From positions 1 through 64,000 of the forward strand of contig NZ_BMSE01000010.1 of assembly GCF_014648995.1 (NCBI RefSeq): a DNA stretch of 64,000 bases. Direction: 5' to 3'. Each line of letters starts with the position of its first letter. Within the stretch, counting starts at the first letter, position 1. Under the pieces are notes generated by a model. It ran no database searches and was not told the origin of the DNA. It worked only from the letters and a program-made list of their open reading frames with translations. This document shows, piece by piece, positions 8,448-17,342 of this stretch. This DNA comes from Streptomyces massasporeus (GTDB taxonomy: Bacteria > Actinomycetota > Actinomycetes > Streptomycetales > Streptomycetaceae). The position numbers and the translations under genes were made by a program.

Positions 8448-9455
8448 ATGACGTACGCGATAGAGGCGGAAGGCCTGGTCAAGCGGTTCAAGGAGACCGA
8501 GGCGCTGGCCGGCGTCGACCTGGCGGCCCGCAAGGGCACGGTGCTCGGGCTGCTGGGGCCCAACGGCGCCGGGAAGACGACCGCGGTGCGGATCTTCGCG
8601 ACACTGCTGCGCCCGGACGGGGGCAGAGCCCGGGTGGCCGGCCACGACGTGGTCCGGGAGGCCGGGGTCGTACGCTCCCTCGTCGGGCTGACCGGGCAGT
8701 ACGCGGCGGTCGACGAGAACCTGACCGGCACGGAGAATCTGCTGCTCATCGGCCGGCTGCTGGGTCTGCCGAGGCCGGAGGCGAAGGCGCGGGCCGGTGA
8801 TCTGCTGGAGCGGTTCCAGCTGACCCACGCGGCCGGGCGGGCCGCGAAGACGTTCTCGGGCGGCATGCGCAGACGCCTGGACCTCGCGGCCAGCCTCGTC
8901 GGACGGCCCAGCATCCTCTTCCTCGACGAGCCGACCACGGGTCTTGATCCACACAGCCGTGGTGAGCTGTGGGACCTGTTGCGCGGCCTGGTCGCGGACG
9001 GAGCGACCGCCCTGCTGACCACGCAGTATCTGAACGAGGCCGATGTCCTCGCCGACGACATCGTGGTGATCGACAAGGGCCGCGTGATCGCCGAGGGCAC
9101 GCCGGACCAGTTGAAGGCGCAGGTCGGCGGCCAGGTGCTGGAGCTCAGGCCGATCGCCGGGCAGGACCTCGCGCGGGCGCACGCGCTGGTGGCCGGGGCC
9201 GCCGGGCCGCACGCCCGGATCGAGGGCGAGATGGTCACCGCCCCGGTGAAGGACCCCGAGCTGATGCCGGCCGTCGTGCGCGCGCTGGACCGGGAGGGCA
9301 TCGCGGTCGGGGAGCTGGCCCTGCGCCGCTCCTCGCTCGACGAGGTCTTCCTCTCCCTGACCGGCCACCGCGCCGAGCCGGGCGAGGCCGAGGAGGACGG
9401 CGGTGCGGCCGTCCGGGAGGACGAGGAGCTGGAGAAGGCGGTGAGCCGGTCATGA
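8448..9455 (+). CDS. DrrA-type ABC exporter ATPase
   Basis: 335 residues from the ATG at 8448. Walker A GPNGAGKTT, the ABC signature FSGGMRRRLDLA, Walker B ILFLDEPTTGLD, and a C-terminal extension after the ATPase core typical of DrrA-like daunorubicin-resistance ATPases. It overlaps the permease gene at ATGA, so the two are translationally coupled. It probably exports a hydrophobic compound or lipid; the substrate is not predictable from sequence. Confidence 0.93.
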   Translation: MTYAIEAEGLVKRFKETEALAGVDLAARKGTVLGLLGPNGAGKTTAVRIFATLLRPDGGRARVAGHDVVREAGVVRSLVGLTGQYAAVDENLTGTENLLLIGRLLGLPRPEAKARAGDLLERFQLTHAAGRAAKTFSGGMRRRLDLAASLVGRPSILFLDEPTTGLDPHSRGELWDLLRGLVADGATALLTTQYLNEADVLADDIVVIDKGRVIAEGTPDQLKAQVGGQVLELRPIAGQDLARAHALVAGAAGPHARIEGEMVTAPVKDPELMPAVVRALDREGIAVGELALRRSSLDEVFLSLTGHRAEPGEAEEDGGAAVREDEELEKAVSRS

Positions 9456-10267
9456 CCGCCACCGCGACCACCCTCACCACACCGGTCACCGCGTCGGGCC
9501 GGGTGCCTCCTCTCGTCGGGCTGCGGCAGACCTTCACGATGGCCTGGCGGAGTCTGGTCGCCGTCAAGCACAACCCGCTCGAACTGGTCGACTACAGCAT
9601 CACGCCGATCATGTTCGTGTTCCTGTTCACCTACGTGCTGGGCGGGCAGATGGCCGGCTCGCCCGACGCGTACCTGAAGTACGCGCTGCCCGGGATCATC
9701 GTGCAGAACACCCTGTTCATGACGATGTACACGGCGATGGCGCTCAACACCGACCTCACCAAGGGCGTCTTCGACCGGCTGCGCAGTCTGCCCATCGCCC
9801 GCTCCGCGCCGCTCATCGGCCGGATCACCGCGGACCTCGCGAAGCATCTGTGGGCGCTGCTGCTGATGATCGGCCTCGGTCTGGCGCTCGGCTTCCGCAT
9901 CACCGGCGGATTCGGCGGCTTCCTGCTCGGCACCCTGCTCGTGGTGGTGTTCGCCGCGGCCGTCTCCTGGTGCGCGGTGCTGATCGGGATGCTGGCCGGC
10001 GACGCCGAGAAGGTCCAGGCGTTCGCGTTCACGATCATCTTCCCGATCACCTTCACCAGCAGCGCGTTCGTCGTCGTCGACACGATGCCCGGCTGGCTCC
10101 AGGCGTGGAGCGACGTCAATCCGGTGACACATCTGTCGGACGCGTTCCGGGGACTGCTGCTGGGCGGGGCGGTGGCGGAGCCGGTGTTGTGGTCGTTGGT
10201 GTGGGCGGCGGGCATCGCCCTGGTGTTCTATCCGCTGGCCATGCGGGCTTACCGGGCGAAGGTCTGA
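9452..10267 (+). CDS. DrrB-type ABC-2 permease
   Basis: 271 residues from the ATG at 9452, which overlaps the ATPase stop codon. About six hydrophobic segments; the ABC-2 family features GVFDRLRSLPIARSAPLIGR and the C-terminal NPVTHLSDAFRGLLLG are clear. It forms a DrrAB-like export pair with the preceding ATPase. The 3' end overlaps the convergent hypothetical gene by 19 bases. Confidence 0.92.
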   Translation: MTATATTLTTPVTASGRVPPLVGLRQTFTMAWRSLVAVKHNPLELVDYSITPIMFVFLFTYVLGGQMAGSPDAYLKYALPGIIVQNTLFMTMYTAMALNTDLTKGVFDRLRSLPIARSAPLIGRITADLAKHLWALLLMIGLGLALGFRITGGFGGFLLGTLLVVVFAAAVSWCAVLIGMLAGDAEKVQAFAFTIIFPITFTSSAFVVVDTMPGWLQAWSDVNPVTHLSDAFRGLLLGGAVAEPVLWSLVWAAGIALVFYPLAMRAYRAKV

Positions 10268-11010
10268 GGCGCTGAGGGGGCCGTCGGCACCTGCTGGTCT
10301 CCCTGCCAGGTGACCCTGGTCAGTGAGGCGAGACCGCCGTTGGCGATGCCCCGGTACGTCACCGTCCGGGCCGGGCCGAGTTCCCGGGCGAGACGCCTCG
10401 ACAACTCCCAGCCGTCCAGGAACAGGCGCCGCCACTGGTCGTCGTCGCCGTCCGCCATCAGCGTCGTCTCGATCTCCTTCGCCCAGCGGTGGAGTGCGGT
10501 CACGAGGTCGTCGGGCAGGCGAAGGCCGGCGGCGGGGTCGTCCGGAGCGAAGCCGGCGAAGCCTTCCGCGCGCAGCGGATGCAGCCCAAACTCGCCTTCG
10601 ACGGTGATGGCGAGCGGGTGCGGAAGGGGAGGCGGGCCCTGCGCACCGACGGTCCCGTGGAACCGGTCGCATCCCCAGCACGCGAACTTCGCGTCCCGGT
10701 GCCGCTCGTCCCAGAAGCGCACCGCCCATCCGGGGCCGAGGTGCTTCGCCACCAGCCGGGCGATCTCCCACCCCTGCCTGACGTGCCTGCGGAGCGCCGG
10801 GCGGAGTTCGAAGCCGCCGGCAGGGCGGTTCCCGTTCCACTCGGTCAGCTTGCGCGCCACCTCGCCGGGCAGTGCGAGGGCGTCGTCGTCGACCGGAACG
10901 GCACGCGTGAACGCCTCGACGCCGCTGAGCGCCCCGGCGTCCGTGGTGTACAGCGGTGAGGTGTCGCCACGGGCGCGTATGAGGAGGTGCTCGGGTTCCT
11001 CGCCACTCAT
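10249..11010 (-). CDS. Hypothetical protein with CWGC motif
   Basis: 253 residues, no signal peptide or membrane segment. Mixed alpha/beta composition with FACWGCDRFHG near residue 110, a pair of cysteines three apart that could bind metal or be redox active. Two halves look loosely related: both contain W-E-x-[SA]-R-x-[LV]-A-[RK]-x-LGP (WEIARLVAKHLGP and WELSRRLARELGP), suggesting an internal duplication. No function can be assigned. Confidence 0.8.
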   Translation of the reverse strand: MSGEEPEHLLIRARGDTSPLYTTDAGALSGVEAFTRAVPVDDDALALPGEVARKLTEWNGNRPAGGFELRPALRRHVRQGWEIARLVAKHLGPGWAVRFWDERHRDAKFACWGCDRFHGTVGAQGPPPLPHPLAITVEGEFGLHPLRAEGFAGFAPDDPAAGLRLPDDLVTALHRWAKEIETTLMADGDDDQWRRLFLDGWELSRRLARELGPARTVTYRGIANGGLASLTRVTWQGDQQVPTAPSAPQTFAR

Positions 11011-11104
11011 GCCAGTGCTCCTCTCGACCTTGAGCCCGGATTATTTCCGATTTCGGGCACGCTACGACCGGTTCGGCGCGGGAATCGACCCTAAGCTGCC
11101 GCCC

Positions 11105-12952
11105 ATGTGTGGAATCGTGGGATACGTGGGGCCGCAGTCCGCGCTCGAGGTCGTGATGGCCGGGCTGAAGCGGCTGGAGTACCGGGGGTACGACTCGGCG
11201 GGCGTCGCCGTCCTGGCCGACGGCGGGCTGGCGACGGCGAAGAAGGCCGGGAAACTGCTCAACCTGGAGAAGGAACTGGACGGCAGGCCGCTGCCGGCCG
11301 GCGCGACGGGCATCGGGCACACCCGGTGGGCCACGCACGGCGGGCCGACGGACACCAACGCCCACCCGCACATCGACAACGCGGGCCGGGTCGCGGTGGT
11401 GCACAACGGCATCATCGAGAACTTCGCCCAGCTGCGGGCCGAACTCACGGAGCGCGGCCACGACCTGGCCTCCGAGACGGACACCGAGGTCGTCGCCCAT
11501 CTGCTCGCCGAGGAGTTCTCCTCCTGCGCGGATCTCGCCGAGGCGATGCGGCTGGTGTGCCGGCGGCTGGAGGGCGCGTTCACCCTGGTCGCGGTACACG
11601 CCGACGAGCCGGACGTGGTGGTGGGCGCGCGGCGGAACTCGCCGCTGGTGGTCGGCGTCGGGGACGGCGAGGCCTTCCTCGCCTCGGACGTCGCCGCGTT
11701 CATCGCCCACACGCGATCGGCGATCGAGCTCGGCCAGGACCAGGTGGTGGAGCTGCGCCGGGACGGCGTGACGGTGACGGGCTTCGACGGCCGCCCGGCC
11801 GACGTGCGCTCCTACCACGTCGACTGGGACGCCTCGGCCGCGGAGAAGGGCGGCTACGACTACTTCATGCTCAAGGAGATCGCCGAGCAGCCCAAGGCGG
11901 TCGCCGACACGCTCCTGGGCCGGATCGACGGTTCCGGTTCGCTGACGCTGGACGAGGTGCGGATCCCCCCGGGGGTGCTGCGGGAGATCGACAAGGCCGT
12001 CATCGTCGCCTGCGGTACGGCCTTCCACGCCGGGATGATCGCCAAGTACGCGATCGAGCACTGGACGCGGCTGCCCTGCGAGGTGGAGCTGGCGAGCGAG
12101 TTCCGCTACCGGGACCCGATCCTGGACGCGCAGACGCTGGTCATCGCCATCTCCCAGTCCGGCGAGACCATGGACACACTGATGGCGCTGCGGCACGCCC
12201 GTGAGCAGGGCTCCAAGGTGCTGGCGATCTGCAACACCAACGGTTCGACGATTCCCCGGGAGTCGGACGCGGTGCTGTACACGCACGCCGGGCCGGAGGT
12301 GGCCGTCGCCTCGACCAAGGCGTTCCTGACACAGCTCGTGGCCTGCTACCTGGTCGCCCTGTACCTGGGCCAGGTGCGGGGCACGAAGTGGGGGGACGAG
12401 ATCCGGGCGGTGATCCGCGACCTGTCGTCGATCGCTGGTGCGGTGGAGCAGGTGCTGGGCACGATGGAGCCGGTGCGGGAGCTGGCGCGCACGCTGGCCT
12501 CGAAGAAGACGGTGCTGTTCCTCGGCCGGCACGTCGGGTATCCGGTGGCGCTCGAAGGCGCGCTGAAGCTCAAGGAACTCGCCTACATGCACGCGGAGGG
12601 GTTCGCGGCCGGGGAGCTGAAGCACGGGCCGATCGCCCTGATCGAGGAGGACCTGCCGGTGGTCGTGGTGGTGCCGTCGCCGCGCGGGCGGTCGGTGCTG
12701 CACGACAAGATCGTGTCCAACATCCAGGAGATCCGGGCGCGGGGTGCGCGGACGATCGTGATCGCCGAGGAGGGTGACGAGGCGGTCGTGCCGTACGCGG
12801 ATCACCTGGTCCGGATTCCCGCCACGCCGACCCTGCTGCAGCCGCTCGTCGCGACGGTGCCGCTGCAGGTGTTCGCGTGCGAGCTGGCGACGGCCCGGGG
12901 GAACGAGGTGGACCAGCCCCGGAACCTGGCCAAGTCGGTGACGGTGGAGTGA
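11105..12952 (+). CDS. glmS: Glutamine-fructose-6-phosphate aminotransferase
   Basis: 615 residues from the ATG at 11105; the frame is open far upstream, but MCGIVGYVG with Cys2 as the N-terminal glutaminase nucleophile fixes the start. The glutaminase domain covers about residues 1-240 (TRWATHGGPTDTNAHPH). Two SIS domains follow (ISQSGETMDTL near 350; STKAFLTQ) and the C-terminal LAKSVTVE is conserved. It makes glucosamine-6-phosphate, the substrate for GlmM encoded 5 kb away. Streptomycetes lack the Bacillus-type glmS ribozyme, and none is visible here. Confidence 0.97.
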   Translation: MCGIVGYVGPQSALEVVMAGLKRLEYRGYDSAGVAVLADGGLATAKKAGKLLNLEKELDGRPLPAGATGIGHTRWATHGGPTDTNAHPHIDNAGRVAVVHNGIIENFAQLRAELTERGHDLASETDTEVVAHLLAEEFSSCADLAEAMRLVCRRLEGAFTLVAVHADEPDVVVGARRNSPLVVGVGDGEAFLASDVAAFIAHTRSAIELGQDQVVELRRDGVTVTGFDGRPADVRSYHVDWDASAAEKGGYDYFMLKEIAEQPKAVADTLLGRIDGSGSLTLDEVRIPPGVLREIDKAVIVACGTAFHAGMIAKYAIEHWTRLPCEVELASEFRYRDPILDAQTLVIAISQSGETMDTLMALRHAREQGSKVLAICNTNGSTIPRESDAVLYTHAGPEVAVASTKAFLTQLVACYLVALYLGQVRGTKWGDEIRAVIRDLSSIAGAVEQVLGTMEPVRELARTLASKKTVLFLGRHVGYPVALEGALKLKELAYMHAEGFAAGELKHGPIALIEEDLPVVVVVPSPRGRSVLHDKIVSNIQEIRARGARTIVIAEEGDEAVVPYADHLVRIPATPTLLQPLVATVPLQVFACELATARGNEVDQPRNLAKSVTVE

Positions 12953-12974
12953 GCGGGAAGCCGGAGTGAGCGAA

Positions 12975-13005
12975 AGGGGCGAAGGGCCGGATGCCCTTCG
13001 CCCCT
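12975..13005. terminator. Terminator between convergent genes
   Basis: A 13-base perfect stem (AGGGGCGAAGGGC and its complement) with a 5-base loop, followed by CAAAT. It can serve both glmS and the convergent small secreted-protein gene. Confidence 0.8.
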
Positions 13006-13033
13006 CAAATCAGCCGGTCAGGCCGTCAGATAC

Positions 13034-13393
13034 TCAGACGGGCAGGCAGGTCGCGGGGACCCAGCCCTCCACGCTGGTGCTGTTGGGGCCGCCGAAGTAC
13101 CACTTGTTGCTCGTCTTGCCGCAGGCCGTGTAGCTGCCGCCGGTGACGGGCTTGCTGCCGCCGAAGCAGATGCCGCCCTTCTGGCCCTTGCCCCAGGTGC
13201 CGAGAGCGGTCGAGCTCGTCTTGGGCTGGCTGCGGAGGTTGACGGTCGCCTTGGGCTTCACGTTGGTCAGCGCGCTGCTGCAGTCGGGCTGCGTCGCCGC
13301 GGCGGCGGTGCCGGCGGTGGCGACGGTGCCGGTGAGGGCCGTGGCGAGGAGAGCTATGGCACTGGCCGCGGTCCCCAGCGACGTGAACTTCAT
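13034..13393 (-). CDS. Small secreted SH3-like protein
   Basis: 119 residues with a Sec signal peptide (MKFTSLGTAASAIALLATAL, cleavage near the AAAAT at residue 34). The mature part has four cysteines (CSSAL, GGICF, TACGK, ATCLPV) and a VNLRSQPKTSSTALGTWGKG core like bacterial SH3b domains, which often bind cell-wall material. Likely an extracellular or wall-associated protein of about 8.5 kDa. Confidence 0.82.
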   Translation of the reverse strand: MKFTSLGTAASAIALLATALTGTVATAGTAAAATQPDCSSALTNVKPKATVNLRSQPKTSSTALGTWGKGQKGGICFGGSKPVTGGSYTACGKTSNKWYFGGPNSTSVEGWVPATCLPV

Positions 13394-13548
13394 GGACGGT
13401 GTCCTCCCGTTTGGTGCGATGCCGTTTGCACATCGCGGTCAGCGCGAACTCTATAGCGGGGAGGGAGAGTTGAGGATCACCGGGTCGGCCGGGCGGTACC
13501 CGGGAGCCGTTCGCGCCGGATCGGGCCCGTCACCGTAGGGTGCTGCCC

Positions 13549-13920
13549 ATGAGCATCATCGGGGTCGGCATCGACGTTGCCGAGATCGAGCGGTTCGCGG
13601 CTTCACTGGAGCGTACGCCCGCGCTGGCCGCGCGGCTGTTCGTGGAGCGGGAGCTGCTGCTGCCCAGCGGGGAGCGGCGGGGCGTCGCCTCCCTCGCCGC
13701 GCGGTTCGCGGCCAAGGAGGCGTTGGCCAAGGCGCTCGGCGCTCCGCCCGGGCTGCTGTGGACGGACGCCGAGGTGTGTGTCGAGGACAGTGGGCAGCCC
13801 CGGCTGCGAGTGAGCGGGACGGTGGCCGCGCGGGCCGCCGAGCTCGGCGTGCGGAGCTGGCACGTGTCCCTGAGCCATGACGCGGGGGTGGCCTCCGCGG
13901 TGGTGATCGCGGAGGGGTGA
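13549..13920 (+). CDS. acpS: Holo-[acyl-carrier-protein] synthase
   Basis: 123 residues from the ATG at 13549. It transfers 4'-phosphopantetheine from CoA to acyl carrier proteins. The metal-binding aspartate is in GVGIDVAEIERF and the conserved glutamate in RFAAKEALAKALG. WHVSLSHD is the third family motif. It precedes nnrD and alr in the standard Streptomyces order, here separated by two inverted genes. Confidence 0.95.
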   Translation: MSIIGVGIDVAEIERFAASLERTPALAARLFVERELLLPSGERRGVASLAARFAAKEALAKALGAPPGLLWTDAEVCVEDSGQPRLRVSGTVAARAAELGVRSWHVSLSHDAGVASAVVIAEG

Positions 13921-13978
13921 GGTCCTGGGGCCTGCCGTCCGGGCCAGGCCGCAGACACGGGGCCTGGTGCGACGAGCC

Positions 13979-14251
13979 CTAGGCCAGGGACCAGATCAGC
14001 GTGATCGTGCCGATGAGGCCGATCGCGCCCAGGGTCGTACCGGCCGCCGCCGGCCACAGCCGGCCCGTGCCCTTGCGGGCGTAGTGGAGGCCCATCGTCC
14101 CGAACGTCACCGCGAGGGCGCCGGCCAGCACCGTCCACGGGATCAGGAATGCCCAGGTGCCCACCGCCGAGAAGGCGCCGAGGATCAGGGCGGTCGGGCC
14201 GAGGGCGGTGGCGGGGCTGTCCGTGTCGCCGGATGCTGTCGAGCTGGTCAT
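13979..14251 (-). CDS. Small two-to-three-TM membrane protein
   Basis: 90 residues from the ATG at 14251, preceded by GGGGGAT; an upstream in-frame ATG at 14284 falls inside the palindrome and is less likely. Hydrophobic segments near ALGPTALILGAFSAVGTWAF, WTVLAGALAVTFGTMGLHYA and GTTLGAIGLIGTITLIWSLA, a DUF4190-like pattern. Function unknown. The operator-like palindrome just upstream suggests repressor control. Confidence 0.78.
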   Translation of the reverse strand: MTSSTASGDTDSPATALGPTALILGAFSAVGTWAFLIPWTVLAGALAVTFGTMGLHYARKGTGRLWPAAAGTTLGAIGLIGTITLIWSLA

Positions 14252-14268
14252 GTCTCGTCGATCCCCCT

Positions 14269-14286
14269 TTTTGAACGAGTTCAAAA
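14269..14286. promoter_or_regulatory. Operator-like palindrome
   Basis: TTTTGAAC-GA-GTTCAAAA, a perfect 8-base inverted repeat with a 2-base spacer and conspicuously AT-rich for this genome. It sits 17 bases upstream of the start codon of the small membrane protein. The form fits a TetR-family or similar dimeric repressor site; no regulator gene is adjacent. Confidence 0.65.
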
Positions 14287-14385
14287 CACGGCTCGATCAT
14301 ACGCCCGGGGTGTCGTCCGTGGGGCCGGACCCCCGAAACCCCCGCCGGGTGTGGTGGCGGGGGTTTCGGAGCATGGGGGTCCGGG

Positions 14386-15540
14386 TCAGCAGGTCGACTG
14401 GCTGCTGTTCACCCGTGTGATGTTGCGGAACGTCGTGTTCTCGCCGCACGGGCTCTCCCTGACGGCCGAGTTGGTGACCGTCAGGTTCTGGATGGTGATG
14501 TCCTTGTTGTTGGGGAACTCCGAGCGGGCCGCCAGGCGCAGTTCGCCGCCGCCCGTGATCGTGCCGCTCTGTGCCGCGAGGCTGACGTTGTAGCAGTTCT
14601 CGATCAGGACCGAGTTGTTGCCGGTGTTGGAGAGCGTCACCTTGTCGATGACGGCCCCGCCGCTCTCCGAGACGCAGAACACGCCGCGTCCGCCGCCGCG
14701 CGCGACGACCTCGCCGACGCGGATGTTGGTGGGGTAGCCGCTGCCGACCCGGCCGTTGCGGTTGGCCATGCGGAAGGCGGCGTAGCCGGTGCCCGTGCCG
14801 GCGTTCTCGGCGTCCACCTTGGTGACCTTGGCGTTGATGGTCTGGTTGAGCAGCAGGCCCGACTCTCCGACGTTGCGGGCCGTCACCGTGCCGATGGTGA
14901 TGCCGTCGACGCCGTAGGTCTCGACCGCGTGGCTGGACGCGCCGGAGACGTAGACGTCGTCGATGCGGACGTTGCGCGTCCACTGGCTCGTGTCGCCGCG
15001 GTTGTCGATACGGACGCCCAGGCCACGAGAGAGGCGCATGTCGATCTGGCCGAGCACCACGTTCTGGACGTTGCGCAGGAAGATGCCGTACAGCGGTGTG
15101 CCGGTGAGCTTGAGGTTCTGGACCTCGACGTCGCGGGTGCCGCGCGAGTAGACCGGCGCCTGGTCGCCCGAGCCGCTGCCGGTGACATTGATCGTGCCGC
15201 AGACGTCGAGGACGGTGTAGCTCTGCAGCGAGATGCGGGAGCCCGCCGAGACCGAACCCGAGCCGCGGACCACGACCCGTTCCTTCGAAGTGCGCCCGGC
15301 GGTCAGGCTGTTGACGGCCGCCTGGACGGCAGCGCGCATGTCCGTGCCGGTGTAGACGGTGCTGCCGCCGCGCCGGGCGGTCCAGTTGCCGCCGCTCTGC
15401 ACGGCCTCGGCCTGGTAGGAGCCGTCTCCACAGGCCAGTGCGCGCGTGGGGGCGGCCGTGGCGGGGGCGGTCAGGGTGCCGACGGCGGTGAGGAGGGCGG
15501 TGGCGCCGGCGGCGGCCAGTAATGCGGCTCTACGTCCCAT
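14386..15540 (-). CDS. Secreted right-handed beta-helix protein
   Basis: 384 residues from the ATG at 15540. A signal peptide spans about residues 1-30 (ending TAPATAAPTRA). The rest is repetitive, Asn/Gly/Val-rich, with short turns such as DVEVQNLKLTG, NVVLGQIDMR and NVRIDDVYVSG, the pattern of parallel beta-helix (pectate-lyase-like) proteins. Paired cysteines occur at the N- and C-termini. It probably acts on an extracellular polysaccharide. Codon 7 is TTA, rare in Streptomyces and read by the bldA tRNA, so translation may be limited to late growth. A palindrome at 15577-15588 lies upstream. Confidence 0.85.
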   Translation of the reverse strand: MGRRAALLAAAGATALLTAVGTLTAPATAAPTRALACGDGSYQAEAVQSGGNWTARRGGSTVYTGTDMRAAVQAAVNSLTAGRTSKERVVVRGSGSVSAGSRISLQSYTVLDVCGTINVTGSGSGDQAPVYSRGTRDVEVQNLKLTGTPLYGIFLRNVQNVVLGQIDMRLSRGLGVRIDNRGDTSQWTRNVRIDDVYVSGASSHAVETYGVDGITIGTVTARNVGESGLLLNQTINAKVTKVDAENAGTGTGYAAFRMANRNGRVGSGYPTNIRVGEVVARGGGRGVFCVSESGGAVIDKVTLSNTGNNSVLIENCYNVSLAAQSGTITGGGELRLAARSEFPNNKDITIQNLTVTNSAVRESPCGENTTFRNITRVNSSQSTC

Positions 15541-15576
15541 GGGGGGCCTCGGTTTCGTCGAACGAGGGGGGAATGT

Positions 15577-15588
15577 GCAAGCGCTTTC
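15577..15588. promoter_or_regulatory. LacI-type operator-like site
   Basis: GCAAGCGCTTTC, with a fully palindromic AAGCGCTT centre, lies about 37 bases upstream of the secreted beta-helix gene. Sites of this shape with a central CG are typical of LacI-family sugar regulators. No regulator is next to it. Confidence 0.45.
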
Positions 15589-15707
15589 TGTGCGGCGGGA
15601 GTCTGGCAAAGGGGCGGCAAAGCGTCAATGGATGCGACAGGGTTCGCCGGTGCGGAGGAGGCGTGTGAGGGGGAGTGGGGCGGCGGTCCTGCGGGAAACT
15701 CGACCGC

Positions 15708-17138
15708 ATGCGTACTGCGTACAGCGTGGAGACGGTCCGGAACGCCGAACGGGAGCTGATGGCACGGCTGCCGGAGGGGGCGCTGATGCAACGCGCCGCC
15801 GCCGGGCTCGCCGCGGCCTGCGCCGACCTGCTGGGGCGGGTGTACGGCAGCAGGGTCGTGCTGCTGGTCGGCAGTGGCGACAACGGGGGTGACGCCCTGT
15901 ACGCCGGAGCCCGGCTGGCCCGTCGGGGGGCCGGGGTCACGGCGGTGCTGCTCGCGCCGGAGCGGGCGCACGCGGCGGGGCTCTCGGCGTTGCGGCGGGC
16001 CGGGGGGCGGGTCGCGGGGGCCGGTGACGGGGAGGCGCTCGTCGAGGGCGCGGACCTCGTCGTCGACGGGATCGTCGGGATCGGCGGGAAGGGCGGGCTG
16101 CGGCCGGACGCGGTGCCGTTGGCCGCCGCGGCCGGGCGCTCGCGCGGGGCCGTCGTCGCCGTCGATCTGCCGAGCGGTGTCGACGCCGACACCGGCGAGG
16201 TGCACGGGCATGCCGTGCGGGCCGATCTGACCGTGACGTTCGGGACGCACAAGCCGGGGCTCCTGATCGATCCCGCGCGGGAGTACGCGGGGTCGGTGCG
16301 GCTGGTCGGCATCGGGCTGGAGCTGCCGGTCGAGCCGGAGCTGGAGGCGTTGCAGCACGAGGACGTGGCCCGGCTGCTGCCCGTGCCGGGGGCGGAGAGC
16401 GACAAGTACCGGCGGGGCGTGGTCGGGATCGCCGCCGGGTCGGCGCGGTACCCGGGGGCCGCGGTGCTCGCCGTCTCGGGCGCGCTGCGGGGCGGGGCCG
16501 GGGCCGTGCGGTACGTCGGGCCGGCCGGGGACGCCGTCATCGCGCGGTTTCCCGAGACGCTCGTGTCGGACCGCGGGCCGAAGCACGCCGGGCGGGTCCA
16601 GGCGTGGGTCGTCGGGCCGGGGGCCGGGGACGACGCGGCGACGGTGGCGGAGGTGCTGGCGGCGGACGTGCCGGTGCTGATCGACGCGGACGGGTTGCGG
16701 CTGGCGGACGCGGAGGTCGTGCGGGGGCGGCGGGCGCCGACGCTGATGACGCCGCACGCGGGGGAGGCGGCGGCGCTGCTGGGTGTGGAGCGGGGGGAGG
16801 TCGAGGGCGGACGGCTGGCGGCGGTTCGGGAGCTGGCGCGGCGGTACGGGGCGACGGTGTTGCTGAAGGGGTCCACGACGCTGGTGGCCGACTCGGGGGG
16901 TGGGGCGGTGCGGGTGAATCCGACGGGGACGGGGTGGCTGGCGACGGCCGGGAGCGGGGACGTGTTGTCGGGGCTGGGCGGGTCGTTGCTGGCGGCGGGG
17001 TTGTCGGCGGTGGATGCGGGGAGTGTGGGGGCGTATCTGCACGGGCTCGCCGGGCGGTTGGCGGCGGATGGGGCGCCGGTGGGGGCGCATGATGTGGCGG
17101 ATGCGGTTCCGGGGGCTTGGCGGAATGTTCTTGGCTGA
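15708..17138 (+). CDS. nnrD: Bifunctional NAD(P)HX epimerase/dehydratase
   Basis: 476 residues from the ATG at 15708. It repairs hydrated NAD(P)H. The N-terminal epimerase (YjeF_N, about 1-215) has GSGDNGGDALYAGARL and VDLPSGVDADTG. The C-terminal ADP/ATP-dependent dehydratase (about 220-470) has LIDADGLRL, MTPHAGE and the nucleotide motif GSGDVLSGLGG. Both halves appear complete. It lies upstream of alr as in other streptomycetes. Confidence 0.95.
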   Translation: MRTAYSVETVRNAERELMARLPEGALMQRAAAGLAAACADLLGRVYGSRVVLLVGSGDNGGDALYAGARLARRGAGVTAVLLAPERAHAAGLSALRRAGGRVAGAGDGEALVEGADLVVDGIVGIGGKGGLRPDAVPLAAAAGRSRGAVVAVDLPSGVDADTGEVHGHAVRADLTVTFGTHKPGLLIDPAREYAGSVRLVGIGLELPVEPELEALQHEDVARLLPVPGAESDKYRRGVVGIAAGSARYPGAAVLAVSGALRGGAGAVRYVGPAGDAVIARFPETLVSDRGPKHAGRVQAWVVGPGAGDDAATVAEVLAADVPVLIDADGLRLADAEVVRGRRAPTLMTPHAGEAAALLGVERGEVEGGRLAAVRELARRYGATVLLKGSTTLVADSGGGAVRVNPTGTGWLATAGSGDVLSGLGGSLLAAGLSAVDAGSVGAYLHGLAGRLAADGAPVGAHDVADAVPGAWRNVLG

Positions 17139-17342
17139 GTGGGTTGCGGTGGGGGTGGGTGAGATGCCGTAGGTGGGCGTGGCGGTGGGGGTGGGCGTGG
17201 GCGTGGGCGTGGGCGTGGCGGTGGGGGTGGCCGTGGCGGTGGGCGGTCGGCGCGGGTGGGTGGGGGTTGCTGTGGGGTTGGGTCGCCCCCTCCGCCCCTT
17301 CCCTTCCCGACTCCGGGGGCTGCCGCCCCCGGGCCCCCGCTT
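17139..17342. repeat. GTGGGC-rich low-complexity stretch
   Basis: From about 17172 to 17248 the sequence is mostly GTGGGCGT and GTGGCGGTGGGG units. Many G-triplets in a row on the plus strand could form G-quadruplexes. No convincing gene is present; open frames here exist only because of the extreme composition. Confidence 0.6.

Noticed and set aside
11011..11104. glmS ribozyme upstream of glmS
   Set aside because: The gap is under 100 bases and shows none of the ribozyme's expected pairing; the element is not expected in actinobacteria.
8378..12805. A minus-strand open frame of 1475 codons
   Set aside because: It runs antisense through the ABC transporter and glmS genes; its translation is Arg/Gly/Asp low-complexity text, the usual effect of GC bias on the opposite strand.
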